Assembly: GCF_003206695.1 (NCBI RefSeq)
Contig: NZ_PZJN01000003.1
Coordinates: forward strand, 1 to 52,975
Length of the DNA: 52,975 nt
Direction of reading: 5' to 3'
Source: Salinicola halophyticus
GTDB lineage: Bacteria; Pseudomonadota; Gammaproteobacteria; Pseudomonadales; Halomonadaceae
Below the pieces are notes generated by a model. It worked only from the letters and a program-made list of their open reading frames with translations, was not told the origin of the DNA and ran no database searches. Position 1 is the stretch's first letter; every line of letters starts with the position of its first letter. Shown here piece after piece: positions 30,601 through 36,688 of this stretch. The position numbers and the translations under genes were made by a program.

Positions 30601-31707
30601 ACCGCGACGCCCTGGGAGGTCGATCAGAGCGGCCTGACGCTGGATGCCGCGCTGTTCGACGAGGGCGCGCCGTACCTGACCTACGAGGATGCCAGCGAGA
30701 CTCAACTGGGCAGCAACTTCCGCGAGGGCGGGGTGGACATCCAGGGCAACGGGGATGCCATCGGCTGGATCGAGAACGGGGAGTGGGTCGAATATACGCT
30801 GGAGGTCGATCAGGCCGGCGTCTACGATCTCTCATTCCTGTCTGCAATGGGCGCCCAGACTGGCAGCGCCCGTTCGATCACGGCGTCTTTCGACAATGGC
30901 GCCGGCGTCTATGAAGTGGCGACGATCGGCGTCGACTACACGGGCGGTTGGAGCACATTCGCAGAGACCGAAAGTCAGAACGTGGCGTTGGAAGCGGGCA
31001 CGCAGACCCTGCGTCTTACCTTCAACGGCGGATCGCAGAATCTGGAATCGTTCAGTCTGGCGCCGCCTTCGCAAACGGCATTCAATGAGTCGGGTACGCC
31101 GTGGACGGTCGACGATGGCCTCACGCTGAACGCGGGGCTTTATGACCAGGGTGGCCCGGAAGTCGCTTATCACGACAGCAGCGAGACCCAGCTGGGCGAC
31201 AACACCCGAAATGAAGGCGTCGATCTACGCGACAACGGCAATACGATCGGTTCGGTCGCCAATGGCGAATGGGTGGAATACACCATCGATGTCGCCGCGG
31301 CGGGGACCTATCAGCTGTCGTTTGCCGCGGCGACGATGTCCAGCGGGCGAACGGTGACCGCAAGCGTCGAGCAGGACGGCGCCGTCTATACCAGCGCCAC
31401 GCCCCAGGCGGTGACCAATACCGGCGGTTGGACCAACTATCAGGCCAACAACGGTATCGAGCTGGATCTCGCCGCTGGCGAGCAGACGCTTCGGCTGACG
31501 TTCAATGGCGGCGCGATGAACCTGCAGTCGTTCACGTTGACGCCGGAAGCCAATGCGGCAACCACTGCGACTGCCTCGACGATGTCGCTGATGACGGCTG
31601 ACGACGACGGTTCCGGTTCGATTCCGTTGCTGGATGATGTCGTCGTACTCAGCGATGACGTCGCCCTGGCAGGTGTCGACCAGCCGGAGCACGTCGGCGT
31701 CGCCTAA
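24241..31707 (+). CDS. Giant modular type I secreted exoprotein 1 (CBM35/CBM6, malectin, beta-propeller)
   Basis: This 2488-residue acidic protein has no Sec signal peptide, no cysteine that I can find and no RTX nonapeptides. Modules by eye: N-terminal domain shared with its neighbour (1-118); three CBM35-like modules (about 120-270, 281-430, 442-590) ending in PNIDSL/PNIDQI; a malectin-like module (605-804); an Ig-like domain (817-953); a six-bladed-propeller region like glucose/sorbosone dehydrogenases (960-1445, with RSNGDHVTNSLVFH and ATGIRNAYDLVWHSNGNLY); two more CBM35-like modules (1455-1764); an anchor-D/Ig-like domain (1774-1904); a region ending DYNDNVYLIEGI (1904-2114); two CBM6-like modules with NGEWVEYT (2118-2436); and a C-terminal tail (2436-2488). 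The start at 24241 is preferred to one 28 codons upstream because the paralogue has the same leader and ATG. It is probably exported by the divergent type I system to bind glycans in matrix or on the surface. Confidence 0.85.
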   Translation: MFTLSIIDAQTGDTVETLVQGAAITRDFIGDNYRLEVTPIDSSGFLASDVAGVALTLTDSAGAASEMVSTESPYRFTLASDLDRGLINLMLDALDDNGQLLAGSEQSVDIEIVNAEGWSGDVFTLQGESLTPDDGTSAADTVIRSPSNPESSAAAGPDGLWNGSSGPGYLDMGGQVGDAAYFEVEVETAGTYQLDVRYAASGAAGASRPMAVLVDGVDQGNLAFPSTGTGTAGWETWGSGSLTLNLSSGTNVVSLQNVIGGGPNIDSLTLTAVAADDGPASLVIQAEDMNLVSIDDSGATNSPGLTRVVDSQHPDALGNVGAGAIGGGYVDFGTDAGDAVTFDVAPNEPGVYTATIRYVNGGTGDRPLLLSVNGAEPTLVSFPPTGSWTNWSEISVSVPLSDSDNTLTLTLPSTAQGGVPNGPNIDQISFEYADALPADPTLVFSIEGEALAIDDGSSLADTVVRSADNPEPSGGGADHLWGDFSGSGYLDMGAQAGDAGSFSVNVAEAGTYLLTIRYAASGPNNRPMALSVDGESQGRIDFASTGTGSAGWDNWTETTVQIDLDTGANVVRLANIGTTGPNIDSLSIHSMADDGGGNPGAEPVNRFEAKINFQPNGAATPEGYVADTGLAFGQQSLQVDGQTYQYGWVTAGSIADGTDNGTTPMAIAGQDGDALGDRSGSLDDVDPLQATYAGFDKPGYSQAAGWEIELEDGYYEVTISIGDSGGAYDSVNAINAEGEAFNTPFASSRPSGFPADNDPTDDSDGYRSSLITRVVQVTDGRLTLDSLGVDGNNTEIQYIEIQSLPDLTPDDDREAPADYAYFTDPRAVAGVGQQQVEVHLQADDGTQPVGIDPTSDFFIGISVVEGRGGALLESLNDGSVKLFNTVTGEDVAFNINTTGGFDSLTISPTDELDEYTSYTLVIDGFQDRGSNTDPDAPTREFQKFTTTFVTGAEAEVQDSEVAFGTHVELDGAQDGAYLFSSITLSPDNTQMYVSTLNGEIKRYDIDAVTGELSNEQTLALDYFQTDAGARGIVGLTFDPTDPNVLWVTDNYPIPLTGRDNAVPDFSGRVSKITIDDSDGTFSGSAETYISGLPRSNGDHVTNSLVFHANPEYDAETNPDVPPYLLYVSQGANTAMGGDDSAWGNRPERLLNAAVLEVDPTREAPTGGFDVSTEPLPTDGSNTRYQDDDGDIKNGPIDMGGGQYLVFAQDGTASMQDVNGNVLIDYYDPFADDAVLKIYATGIRNAYDLVWHSNGNLYASTNGSAAGGVTPDDPSTDYNEALSNVGIEDDWLFKVDQGGYYGHPDSLRDEYIFNGGNPTDGDDLYETGDYEVGTQPDSNYRFDDIYSLGTNRSPNGAIEYTSNIFGATLNGSLLFVEYSGGDDIRWVSLDEDGNVASDNVLRDVDGNVIKYVDPLDIIENPLTGQLYLMTLNRSTGESQVIRLDPVPGDVIVPGDGDADLTTIATVQAEDESQAVIASGADAQIVIRDGDTPEVSPTNPPYGIRPGAYGLDGNTDYSDGIVGGYADFGSTTADFITFNVDISAADAGDAVLRVRYANGGTANRPLEVFVNDESIGTYAFQPPVGASGDAAWNTWQTLDIPAELIAGANSIRLQSTTNTGPNIDQLEVLIHDTTPGYAAYEAETATLEGGAIVVPTTQSDRDASGTGFVDFVGTGDQTITWDVDVDQSGVYGVAFRYSLTTGKADRPLALTVNGESYPAVNFPAESQTVSDWVTQTVNMTLTAGTNSISVTAPNGVGPDIDSLEVPDAPLAASSNGEISVVSTDPAYFDDRIAFNYLENNEATHPENGPREYKDSGSVVITNNGTGELAVGSVAVSGPFMLADAHLLDDLRLAPGASIEVGVLFNREAYTPPAGNADDGVFEGTLTIQSDDVDHPVTEIQLAGFWQARDEGGWEPNLNEIWQVFGFGNHVDGLSTLEGGGLSEVDTGGRYEAALEGEVLSRYWQVADGAETAKVTQLAGLHGPGGALLAMHEPGDKSDARSLVHHDSPYNQSFLPLLANGGFATTTISRAQVPDAWLGDDIFGFSAASVSTDPSLNNQSSNADPGIETGYYFRMVQAFDADGNAIANTYFALMDYNGGNSDYNDNVYLIEGIQPATRTPFNETATPWEVDQSGLTLDAALFDEGAPYLTYEDASETQLGSNFREGGVDIQGNGDAIGWIENGEWVEYTLEVDQAGVYDLSFLSAMGAQTGSARSITASFDNGAGVYEVATIGVDYTGGWSTFAETESQNVALEAGTQTLRLTFNGGSQNLESFSLAPPSQTAFNESGTPWTVDDGLTLNAGLYDQGGPEVAYHDSSETQLGDNTRNEGVDLRDNGNTIGSVANGEWVEYTIDVAAAGTYQLSFAAATMSSGRTVTASVEQDGAVYTSATPQAVTNTGGWTNYQANNGIELDLAAGEQTLRLTFNGGAMNLQSFTLTPEANAATTATASTMSLMTADDDGSGSIPLLDDVVVLSDDVALAGVDQPEHVGVA
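29140..31707 (+). repeat. 3' repeat copy A (C-terminal half of exoprotein 1)
   Basis: This stretch is repeated at 32685-35261, offset by 3,554 bases in its last part. Identity is high but uneven. One block, 30934-31016, is identical over 83 bases to 34488-34570, while other parts differ at many synonymous positions. Uneven identity suggests gene conversion after duplication. Confidence 0.9.
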
Positions 31708-31751
31708 GACCAGATCCCACTGAACCCTCATTCCGATCCGTCGGTCAACAA

Positions 31752-31777
31752 GCCGGGCAGCCATGGGGGTGCCCGGC
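31752..31777 (+). terminator. Hairpin between the two exoprotein genes
   Basis: GCCGGGC (31752-31758) and GCCCGGC (31771-31777) form a 7-bp stem with a 12-base loop, 45 bases after the first exoprotein stop. No T tract follows, so it is at most a partial terminator and readthrough into the second gene is likely. Confidence 0.4.
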
Positions 31778-31819
31778 CTCCTCGTCCCCCGGGCAAGCAA
31801 TCGAAGTCGAGGGCGGCTT

Positions 31820-32220
31820 TTACAACCCCGTACCCCCATAACGCGTAGAGGCTTCATACATGTTCACGTTGTCAATCATCGATGTGCAGACAGGCAACAT
31901 CGTCAAGACATTGGCACCGGGCGCTGCTATTACCCGTGATTTGCTCGGCGACGATTATCGGCTCGAGGTGACGCCCATCGACAGTAGCGGTTTTCTCGCC
32001 AGTGACGTGGCCGGCGTCGCCTTGACGCTGACCGACTCGACTGGTGCAGCCAGCGAACTGGTTTCTACCGACACTCCCTATCGGTTCCCTTTGGCGTCCG
32101 ATCTGGATCGCGGGGTGACCAACCTGAAATTGGATGCGCTTGATGACAGCGGCCAGCAGCTGACGAACGGTGAGCAGTCGGTCGATGTCGAGATCGTCAA
32201 CGCCGAAGGTTGGTCGGGCG
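31820..32220 (+). repeat. 5' repeat copy B (leader and N-terminal domain of exoprotein 2)
   Basis: Partner of 24200-24600. The ribosome-binding leader AACGCGTAGAGGCTTCATAC and the first about 118 codons match the first exoprotein gene. Upstream similarity fades near TTTACAACC. Confidence 0.85.
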
Positions 32221-35200
32221 ATGTCTTCACTCTCCAGGGCGAATCGTTGCTGATCGACGATGGTGCTTCGATCGCCGACACGGTCGTTCGCAATGCCAAT
32301 AATCCCGAATCGAGTGGTGGCGGTGCCGATCGTCTTTGGGGCGAGTTCAGCGGATCCGGCTATCTGGATATGGGTTCTCAGGCGGGGGATGCGGGGTCGT
32401 TTTCGGTCAACGTCGCCGAAGCGGGGACCTATCTGTTGACGGTTCGCTACGCTGCCAGTGGCTCCAGCGATCGCCCGATGACACTGTCGGTGGACGGCGA
32501 TCCGCAGGGGACGATTGCCTTTGCATCGACTGGCGTGGGTAGCGCGGGCTGGGAAAACTGGACGGAGACTACCGTCGAGATCGATCTTGGTGCCGGGGAC
32601 AATGTGGTTCGACTCGCCAACGTGGGCAATACCGGCCCCAACATCGACCGGCTGCAATTGCAGAGGGAGGACACGGCGCCGGAGTATAAAATTTATGAGG
32701 CCGAGAATGCCGTTCTACAGGGCGGCGCGATCGTCGTCCCCACGACGCAGAGCGACCGCGATGCGTCGGGTACCGGGTTCGTCGACTTCGTGGGCACCGG
32801 TGATCAGACCGTTACCTGGAACGTGGACGTCGGCCAGAGCGGCGTTTACGAGGTCACTTTCCGCTACTCCCTGACCACCGGCAAGGCCGATCGTCCCCTG
32901 GCGCTGACGGTCAACGGAGAGAGCTACCCGGCTGTCAATTTTCCTGCCGAGAGCCGGACCGTCAGCGACTGGGTCACCCAGACGGTGAAGATGACGTTGA
33001 GTGAAGGTAGCAACACCATCGCGGTGACCGCGCCCAACGGCGTCGGCCCGGATATCGATTCGCTGGAAGTGCCCGCCGCGCCCTTGGCGGTCATCAGCAA
33101 TGGCGACATCAGCATCGTCAGTACCGATCCGGCTTATTTCGATGATCGCATCGCTTTCAATTATCTCGAAGACAACGATGCCACCAGCTCGTCTCCCGTG
33201 GCGCGGGAGTACAAGGATAGTGGCTCGGTCATCATCACCAATAACGGTACCGGGGAATTGGGGGTCGATAGCGTGAAGCTGAGCGGCCCGTTCATGCTGG
33301 CGGATGCGGATGCCCTGAACGATCTGAGATTGGCACCCGGGGAATCCATCGAAGTGGGCGTCCTATTCAATCGCGCCGCTTATACGCCGCCGGCCAGCAA
33401 TGCCGCCGACGGCGTGTTCGAAGGCACCATGACGATCGTCTCGGACGACGCCGACCAACCGGTGACGGAGATCCAGCTGGCCGGCTTCTGGCAGGCGCGC
33501 GACGAGGGCGGCTGGGAGCCCAATCTCAACGAAATCTGGCGGGTGTTCGGCTTCGGCAATCACATCGATGGCTTGTCGACGCTCGACGGTGGCGGTGAGT
33601 CCGTGCTGCAGGATTTCGATCTCTACCGAGCGGTCAATGATCAGGAAGTGCTGTCACGCTACTGGCAGATTGCGGACGGCGTGGAATCGGTTACGGTCAC
33701 GCAGTTGGCCGCGCTACACGGGTATAGCGGTGCACTGCTTGCGCTGCATGCCCCGGGTGACAAGTCGGCGCGAGTGTCGCTGAGCAATCATGACAGCCTG
33801 TATAGCCAGTCGTTCTTACCGCAAGTGGCCAATGGCGATTATGCCACTTCGATCTTTAATGCAGGCCGGATCCCCGACAGCTGGGCGGGCGACGATATCT
33901 TCGGGATCTCGATCGCCAACCAGTCGACCGATCCGTCGTTGAATCCTCATGGGGGGAACACGCCTCCGGCCGAGGATGCCGGGATCGAACGTGGCCATAC
34001 CGTGCGCGTTTTTCAGGCCTACGACACCGATGGCAATGCCATCGCCAATACATACTTCGTGGTCATGGACTACACCGGTATCAACTATGACTACAACGAC
34101 AACGTCTTCCTGGTCGAAGGTATCGAGCCGGCCGCGAGAACGCCTTTCAACGAGTCCGCTACACCCTGGGTCGTCGAACAGAGCGGCCTGACGCTGGACG
34201 CGGCACTATTCGATGAGGGCGCGTCGTATCTGACCTACAAGGATTCCAGCGAGACCCAAATGGGGACTCACTTCCGCGAGGGCGGGGTGGACATCCAGGG
34301 CAACGGGGATGCCATCGGCTGGATCGAAAACGGGGAGTGGGTCGAATACACGCTCGAGATCGATCAGGCCGGCGTCTACGATTTGTCGTTCCTGTCCGCA
34401 TTGGGCGCACAGACCGGCAGCGCCCGCTCGATCACTGCCACCTTCGACAATGGCGCCGGCGTCTATGAAGTGGCGACAATCGGCGTGGACTACACGGGCG
34501 GTTGGAGCACATTCGCAGAGACCGAAAGTCAGAACGTGGCGTTGGAAGCGGGCACGCAGACCCTGCGTCTGACTTTCAACGGCGGATCGCAGAATCTGGA
34601 ATCGTTCAGTCTGGCACCGCCTTCGCAAACGGCATTCAACGACTCGGCTACGCCCTGGGCCGTCGACGATGGCCTCACGCTGAACGCGGGGCTTTATGAC
34701 CAGGGCGGCCCAGAGGTCGCTTATCACGACAGCAGCGAGACCCAGCTGGGCGACACCACCCGAAACGAAGGCGTCGATCTGCGCGACAACGGCAATTCGA
34801 TCGGCTCGATCGCCAACGGCGAATGGGTGGAATACACCATCGACGTTGCCACGGCGGGTACCTATCAGCTGTCATTCGCTGCGGCGACGATGTCCAGCGG
34901 GCGAACGGTGACCGCAAGCGTCGAGCAGGATGGCGCCGTCTATACCAGCGCCACGCCCCAGGCGGTGACCAATACCGGCGGTTGGAACAACTATCAGGCC
35001 AACGACGGTATCGAGCTGGATCTCGCCGCCGGCGAGCAGACACTTCGGCTGACGTTCAACGGCGGCGCGATGAACCTGAAATCGTTCACGTTGACGCCGG
35101 AAGCCAACGCGGCAACCACTGCCTCAGCCTCGACGATGTCGCTGATGACGGCTGACGACGACGGTCCCGGTTCGATTCCGTTGCTGGATGATGTCGTCGT

Positions 35201-35261
35201 ACTCAGCGATGACGTCGCCCTGGCAGGTGTCGACCAGCCAGAGCACGCCAGCATCGCCTAG
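31860..35261 (+). CDS. Modular type I secreted exoprotein 2, shortened paralogue
   Basis: This 1133-residue acidic protein is colinear with both ends of exoprotein 1. It has the N-terminal domain (1-118), one CBM35-like module (122-267), a second (276-407), an anchor-D/Ig-like domain (414-546), a region ending DYNDNVFLVEGI (546-757), two CBM6-like modules (761-1079) and the same tail (1079-1133). It lacks the malectin, Ig-like and propeller region and three CBM modules. Its first CBM module is closest to the third of exoprotein 1 (GYLDMGSQAGDAGSFSVNV versus GYLDMGAQAGDAGSFSVNV), so the gene is a mosaic. It too has no Sec signal, cysteine or RTX repeat. AGAGG eight bases before ATG 31860 sets the start. 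It is probably exported by the same type I system; the exact role is unknown. Confidence 0.85.
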   Translation: MFTLSIIDVQTGNIVKTLAPGAAITRDLLGDDYRLEVTPIDSSGFLASDVAGVALTLTDSTGAASELVSTDTPYRFPLASDLDRGVTNLKLDALDDSGQQLTNGEQSVDVEIVNAEGWSGDVFTLQGESLLIDDGASIADTVVRNANNPESSGGGADRLWGEFSGSGYLDMGSQAGDAGSFSVNVAEAGTYLLTVRYAASGSSDRPMTLSVDGDPQGTIAFASTGVGSAGWENWTETTVEIDLGAGDNVVRLANVGNTGPNIDRLQLQREDTAPEYKIYEAENAVLQGGAIVVPTTQSDRDASGTGFVDFVGTGDQTVTWNVDVGQSGVYEVTFRYSLTTGKADRPLALTVNGESYPAVNFPAESRTVSDWVTQTVKMTLSEGSNTIAVTAPNGVGPDIDSLEVPAAPLAVISNGDISIVSTDPAYFDDRIAFNYLEDNDATSSSPVAREYKDSGSVIITNNGTGELGVDSVKLSGPFMLADADALNDLRLAPGESIEVGVLFNRAAYTPPASNAADGVFEGTMTIVSDDADQPVTEIQLAGFWQARDEGGWEPNLNEIWRVFGFGNHIDGLSTLDGGGESVLQDFDLYRAVNDQEVLSRYWQIADGVESVTVTQLAALHGYSGALLALHAPGDKSARVSLSNHDSLYSQSFLPQVANGDYATSIFNAGRIPDSWAGDDIFGISIANQSTDPSLNPHGGNTPPAEDAGIERGHTVRVFQAYDTDGNAIANTYFVVMDYTGINYDYNDNVFLVEGIEPAARTPFNESATPWVVEQSGLTLDAALFDEGASYLTYKDSSETQMGTHFREGGVDIQGNGDAIGWIENGEWVEYTLEIDQAGVYDLSFLSALGAQTGSARSITATFDNGAGVYEVATIGVDYTGGWSTFAETESQNVALEAGTQTLRLTFNGGSQNLESFSLAPPSQTAFNDSATPWAVDDGLTLNAGLYDQGGPEVAYHDSSETQLGDTTRNEGVDLRDNGNSIGSIANGEWVEYTIDVATAGTYQLSFAAATMSSGRTVTASVEQDGAVYTSATPQAVTNTGGWNNYQANDGIELDLAAGEQTLRLTFNGGAMNLKSFTLTPEANAATTASASTMSLMTADDDGPGSIPLLDDVVVLSDDVALAGVDQPEHASIA
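32685..35261 (+). repeat. 3' repeat copy B (C-terminal three quarters of exoprotein 2)
   Basis: Partner of 29140-31707. It encodes the same order of modules, from the second CBM35-like module through the conserved tail, with an exact 83-base block at 34488-34570. Confidence 0.9.
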
Positions 35262-35323
35262 GCACTCACGCCAGGTTCTCATGCTTGGCGTCTGCACTCG
35301 GGTCGTTTCATTCATCGATCGAT

Positions 35324-35349
35324 AGCCGGGCCCTGGGGCCCGGCTTTTT
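35324..35349 (+). terminator. Rho-independent terminator of the exoprotein genes
   Basis: AGCCGGGCCC (35324-35333) pairs with GGGCCCGGCT (35336-35345), and five T (35345-35349) follow. It lies 62 bases after the second exoprotein stop and would close transcripts from either exoprotein gene. The stem is GC-rich and symmetrical, so it may also help stop the convergent exporter gene. Confidence 0.9.
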
Positions 35350-35376
35350 CATGTCGACAGGAGGCAGCAGCATCGT

Positions 35377-36573
35377 TCAGGGCGAACCGGTACCCACCGC
35401 GCGTTGAGGGCGCAGCACACCGATGATGACGCCCATGCAGATCAGCGAGCAGAGGAACATCGACGCGATGACCCAGCTCAGCGTTTCCGGCAGCAAGGTC
35501 GACAGCGCACTGAGCGTCCCGGCAATCCCGAACTGGCAGGCACCCAGCAGAGAAGCCGCGGTGCCGCCATGGCGTTCGAAATACTCCATGAAGCAGGCCT
35601 GATTGTTGGGTACCACGGCGCCCTGGGCACCGATGGTCAGCATCATGGCCGGCAGGAATACCCAGACCGAGACATCGGCCCACGTCGCCAGCGACAGCAG
35701 TAGCACGCCAATGAACTGCACGCACAGACAGGTAATCAGAATCTGGCGCGAGGTAAATCGGTTGAGGACGGCGCGATTGGTCAGATTGACCAGCAGCATG
35801 ATCAGGATATTGGCGCCGAACATCAGCGAAAAGACGCTCTCCGACTGCCCGAAGTGGGCCTGATAAATGAACGATGCGTGAGTGATGAACAGCATCATGA
35901 CCGAGAAGGCGAAGGCCTGCAGAGCAATGAACGGCAGCGCGGCCCGAGTCGCCAGCACGAAACGGTAGCGCGTCAGCAACGAATCCTGTTGCTGGGCGAC
36001 GACGCGCGGCTGGGCATGGCGCAGCACCACGCGAGCCTGCAGCGGAACCACGCCAAGCGCGTAGATGGCGAGGAACCAGAAAATGGCGTGCCAGTCGCCC
36101 AGCGCCAGCAGCGCACTGCCGATACTCGGCGCGACGCCGGGGGCCACCACCATGATCAGCCCGATCATGCTAAACAGCTTGGCAGCCTCGCGCCCTCTGA
36201 CCTGGTCCCGGACCAGGGCTGGCACGAGCACCATGATCCAGCCGCCGCCGAAGGCCTGAACGCCGCGTAGCGTCAGCAGCAGATTCAGATCGTCGGTCTG
36301 TGTGATCGCCAGGCAGGCGGCAATGAAGATCCCGAGCCCCGCATACATGACCCGAGGTCGTCCGATTCGGTCCGACAGCGGCCCGCCGACCAGTTGGCCG
36401 ATGGCGAGGCCAAAGATGTAGATCGAAAGACTTCTCGAGACTTCGCCGATGCCGACACCTATCGCGTCTGCCATGGCCGGGAAGGCGGGGAGATAGGCAT
36501 CGATCGACAGCGGTCCGAGGGCCATGGTGATGGCTAGCACCAGTGGCAGGGCAAAAGAGTAGGAACGAGACAT
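35377..36573 (-). CDS. Bcr/CflA family multidrug MFS exporter
   Basis: This 398-residue inner-membrane protein has twelve predicted helices and belongs to the Bcr/CflA drug:H+ antiporter branch of the major facilitator superfamily. Visible signatures are the first helix with GPLSIDAYLPAFPAM (about 20-34), motif A GPLSDRIGRPRVM (about 64-76), RGVQAFGGG, and motif C near VVAPGVAPSIGSAL. Relatives export bicyclomycin, chloramphenicol or sulfonamides, but the substrate here is unknown. ATG 36573 with AGG upstream is preferred to an in-frame start 14 codons earlier that falls inside the palindrome at 36597-36621. That palindrome probably binds a repressor controlling this gene. Confidence 0.88.
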   Translation of the reverse strand: MSRSYSFALPLVLAITMALGPLSIDAYLPAFPAMADAIGVGIGEVSRSLSIYIFGLAIGQLVGGPLSDRIGRPRVMYAGLGIFIAACLAITQTDDLNLLLTLRGVQAFGGGWIMVLVPALVRDQVRGREAAKLFSMIGLIMVVAPGVAPSIGSALLALGDWHAIFWFLAIYALGVVPLQARVVLRHAQPRVVAQQQDSLLTRYRFVLATRAALPFIALQAFAFSVMMLFITHASFIYQAHFGQSESVFSLMFGANILIMLLVNLTNRAVLNRFTSRQILITCLCVQFIGVLLLSLATWADVSVWVFLPAMMLTIGAQGAVVPNNQACFMEYFERHGGTAASLLGACQFGIAGTLSALSTLLPETLSWVIASMFLCSLICMGVIIGVLRPQRAVGTGSP

Positions 36574-36596
36574 GGGGACCTGTGAAGTTCGTTGCC

Positions 36597-36621
36597 AAAT
36601 AGTAGATATTATCAACTATTT
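36597..36621. promoter_or_regulatory. 25-bp near-perfect palindrome, operator candidate for the Bcr/CflA gene
   Basis: AAATAGTAGATA (36597-36608), a central T, and TATCAACTATTT (36610-36621) are inverted complements at 11 of 12 pairs. The A/T-rich site is 24 bases upstream of the exporter start, where a repressor would block transcription or initiation. Its size and symmetry fit a MarR- or TetR-type dimer; no such regulator is adjacent. Confidence 0.7.
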
Positions 36622-36667
36622 GTACGAGCCGCGAGAATTCCAGGTGTCATCTTGTGACCCGAGCGGC

Positions 36668-36683
36668 CCGACGGGGGCGTCGG
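36668..36683 (-). terminator. Short hairpin after holA
   Basis: CCGACG (36668-36673) and CGTCGG (36678-36683) with a GGGG/CCCC loop lie just past the holA stop. No T tract follows. It may mark the end of the leuS-lptE-holA transcript. Confidence 0.35.
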
Positions 36684-36688
36684 AAGCG

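Noticed and set aside
24241-35261. RTX calcium-binding nonapeptide adhesin
   Set aside because: Despite type I context and scattered DxDG-like acidic loops, I found no consecutive GGxGxDxxx repeats in either protein.
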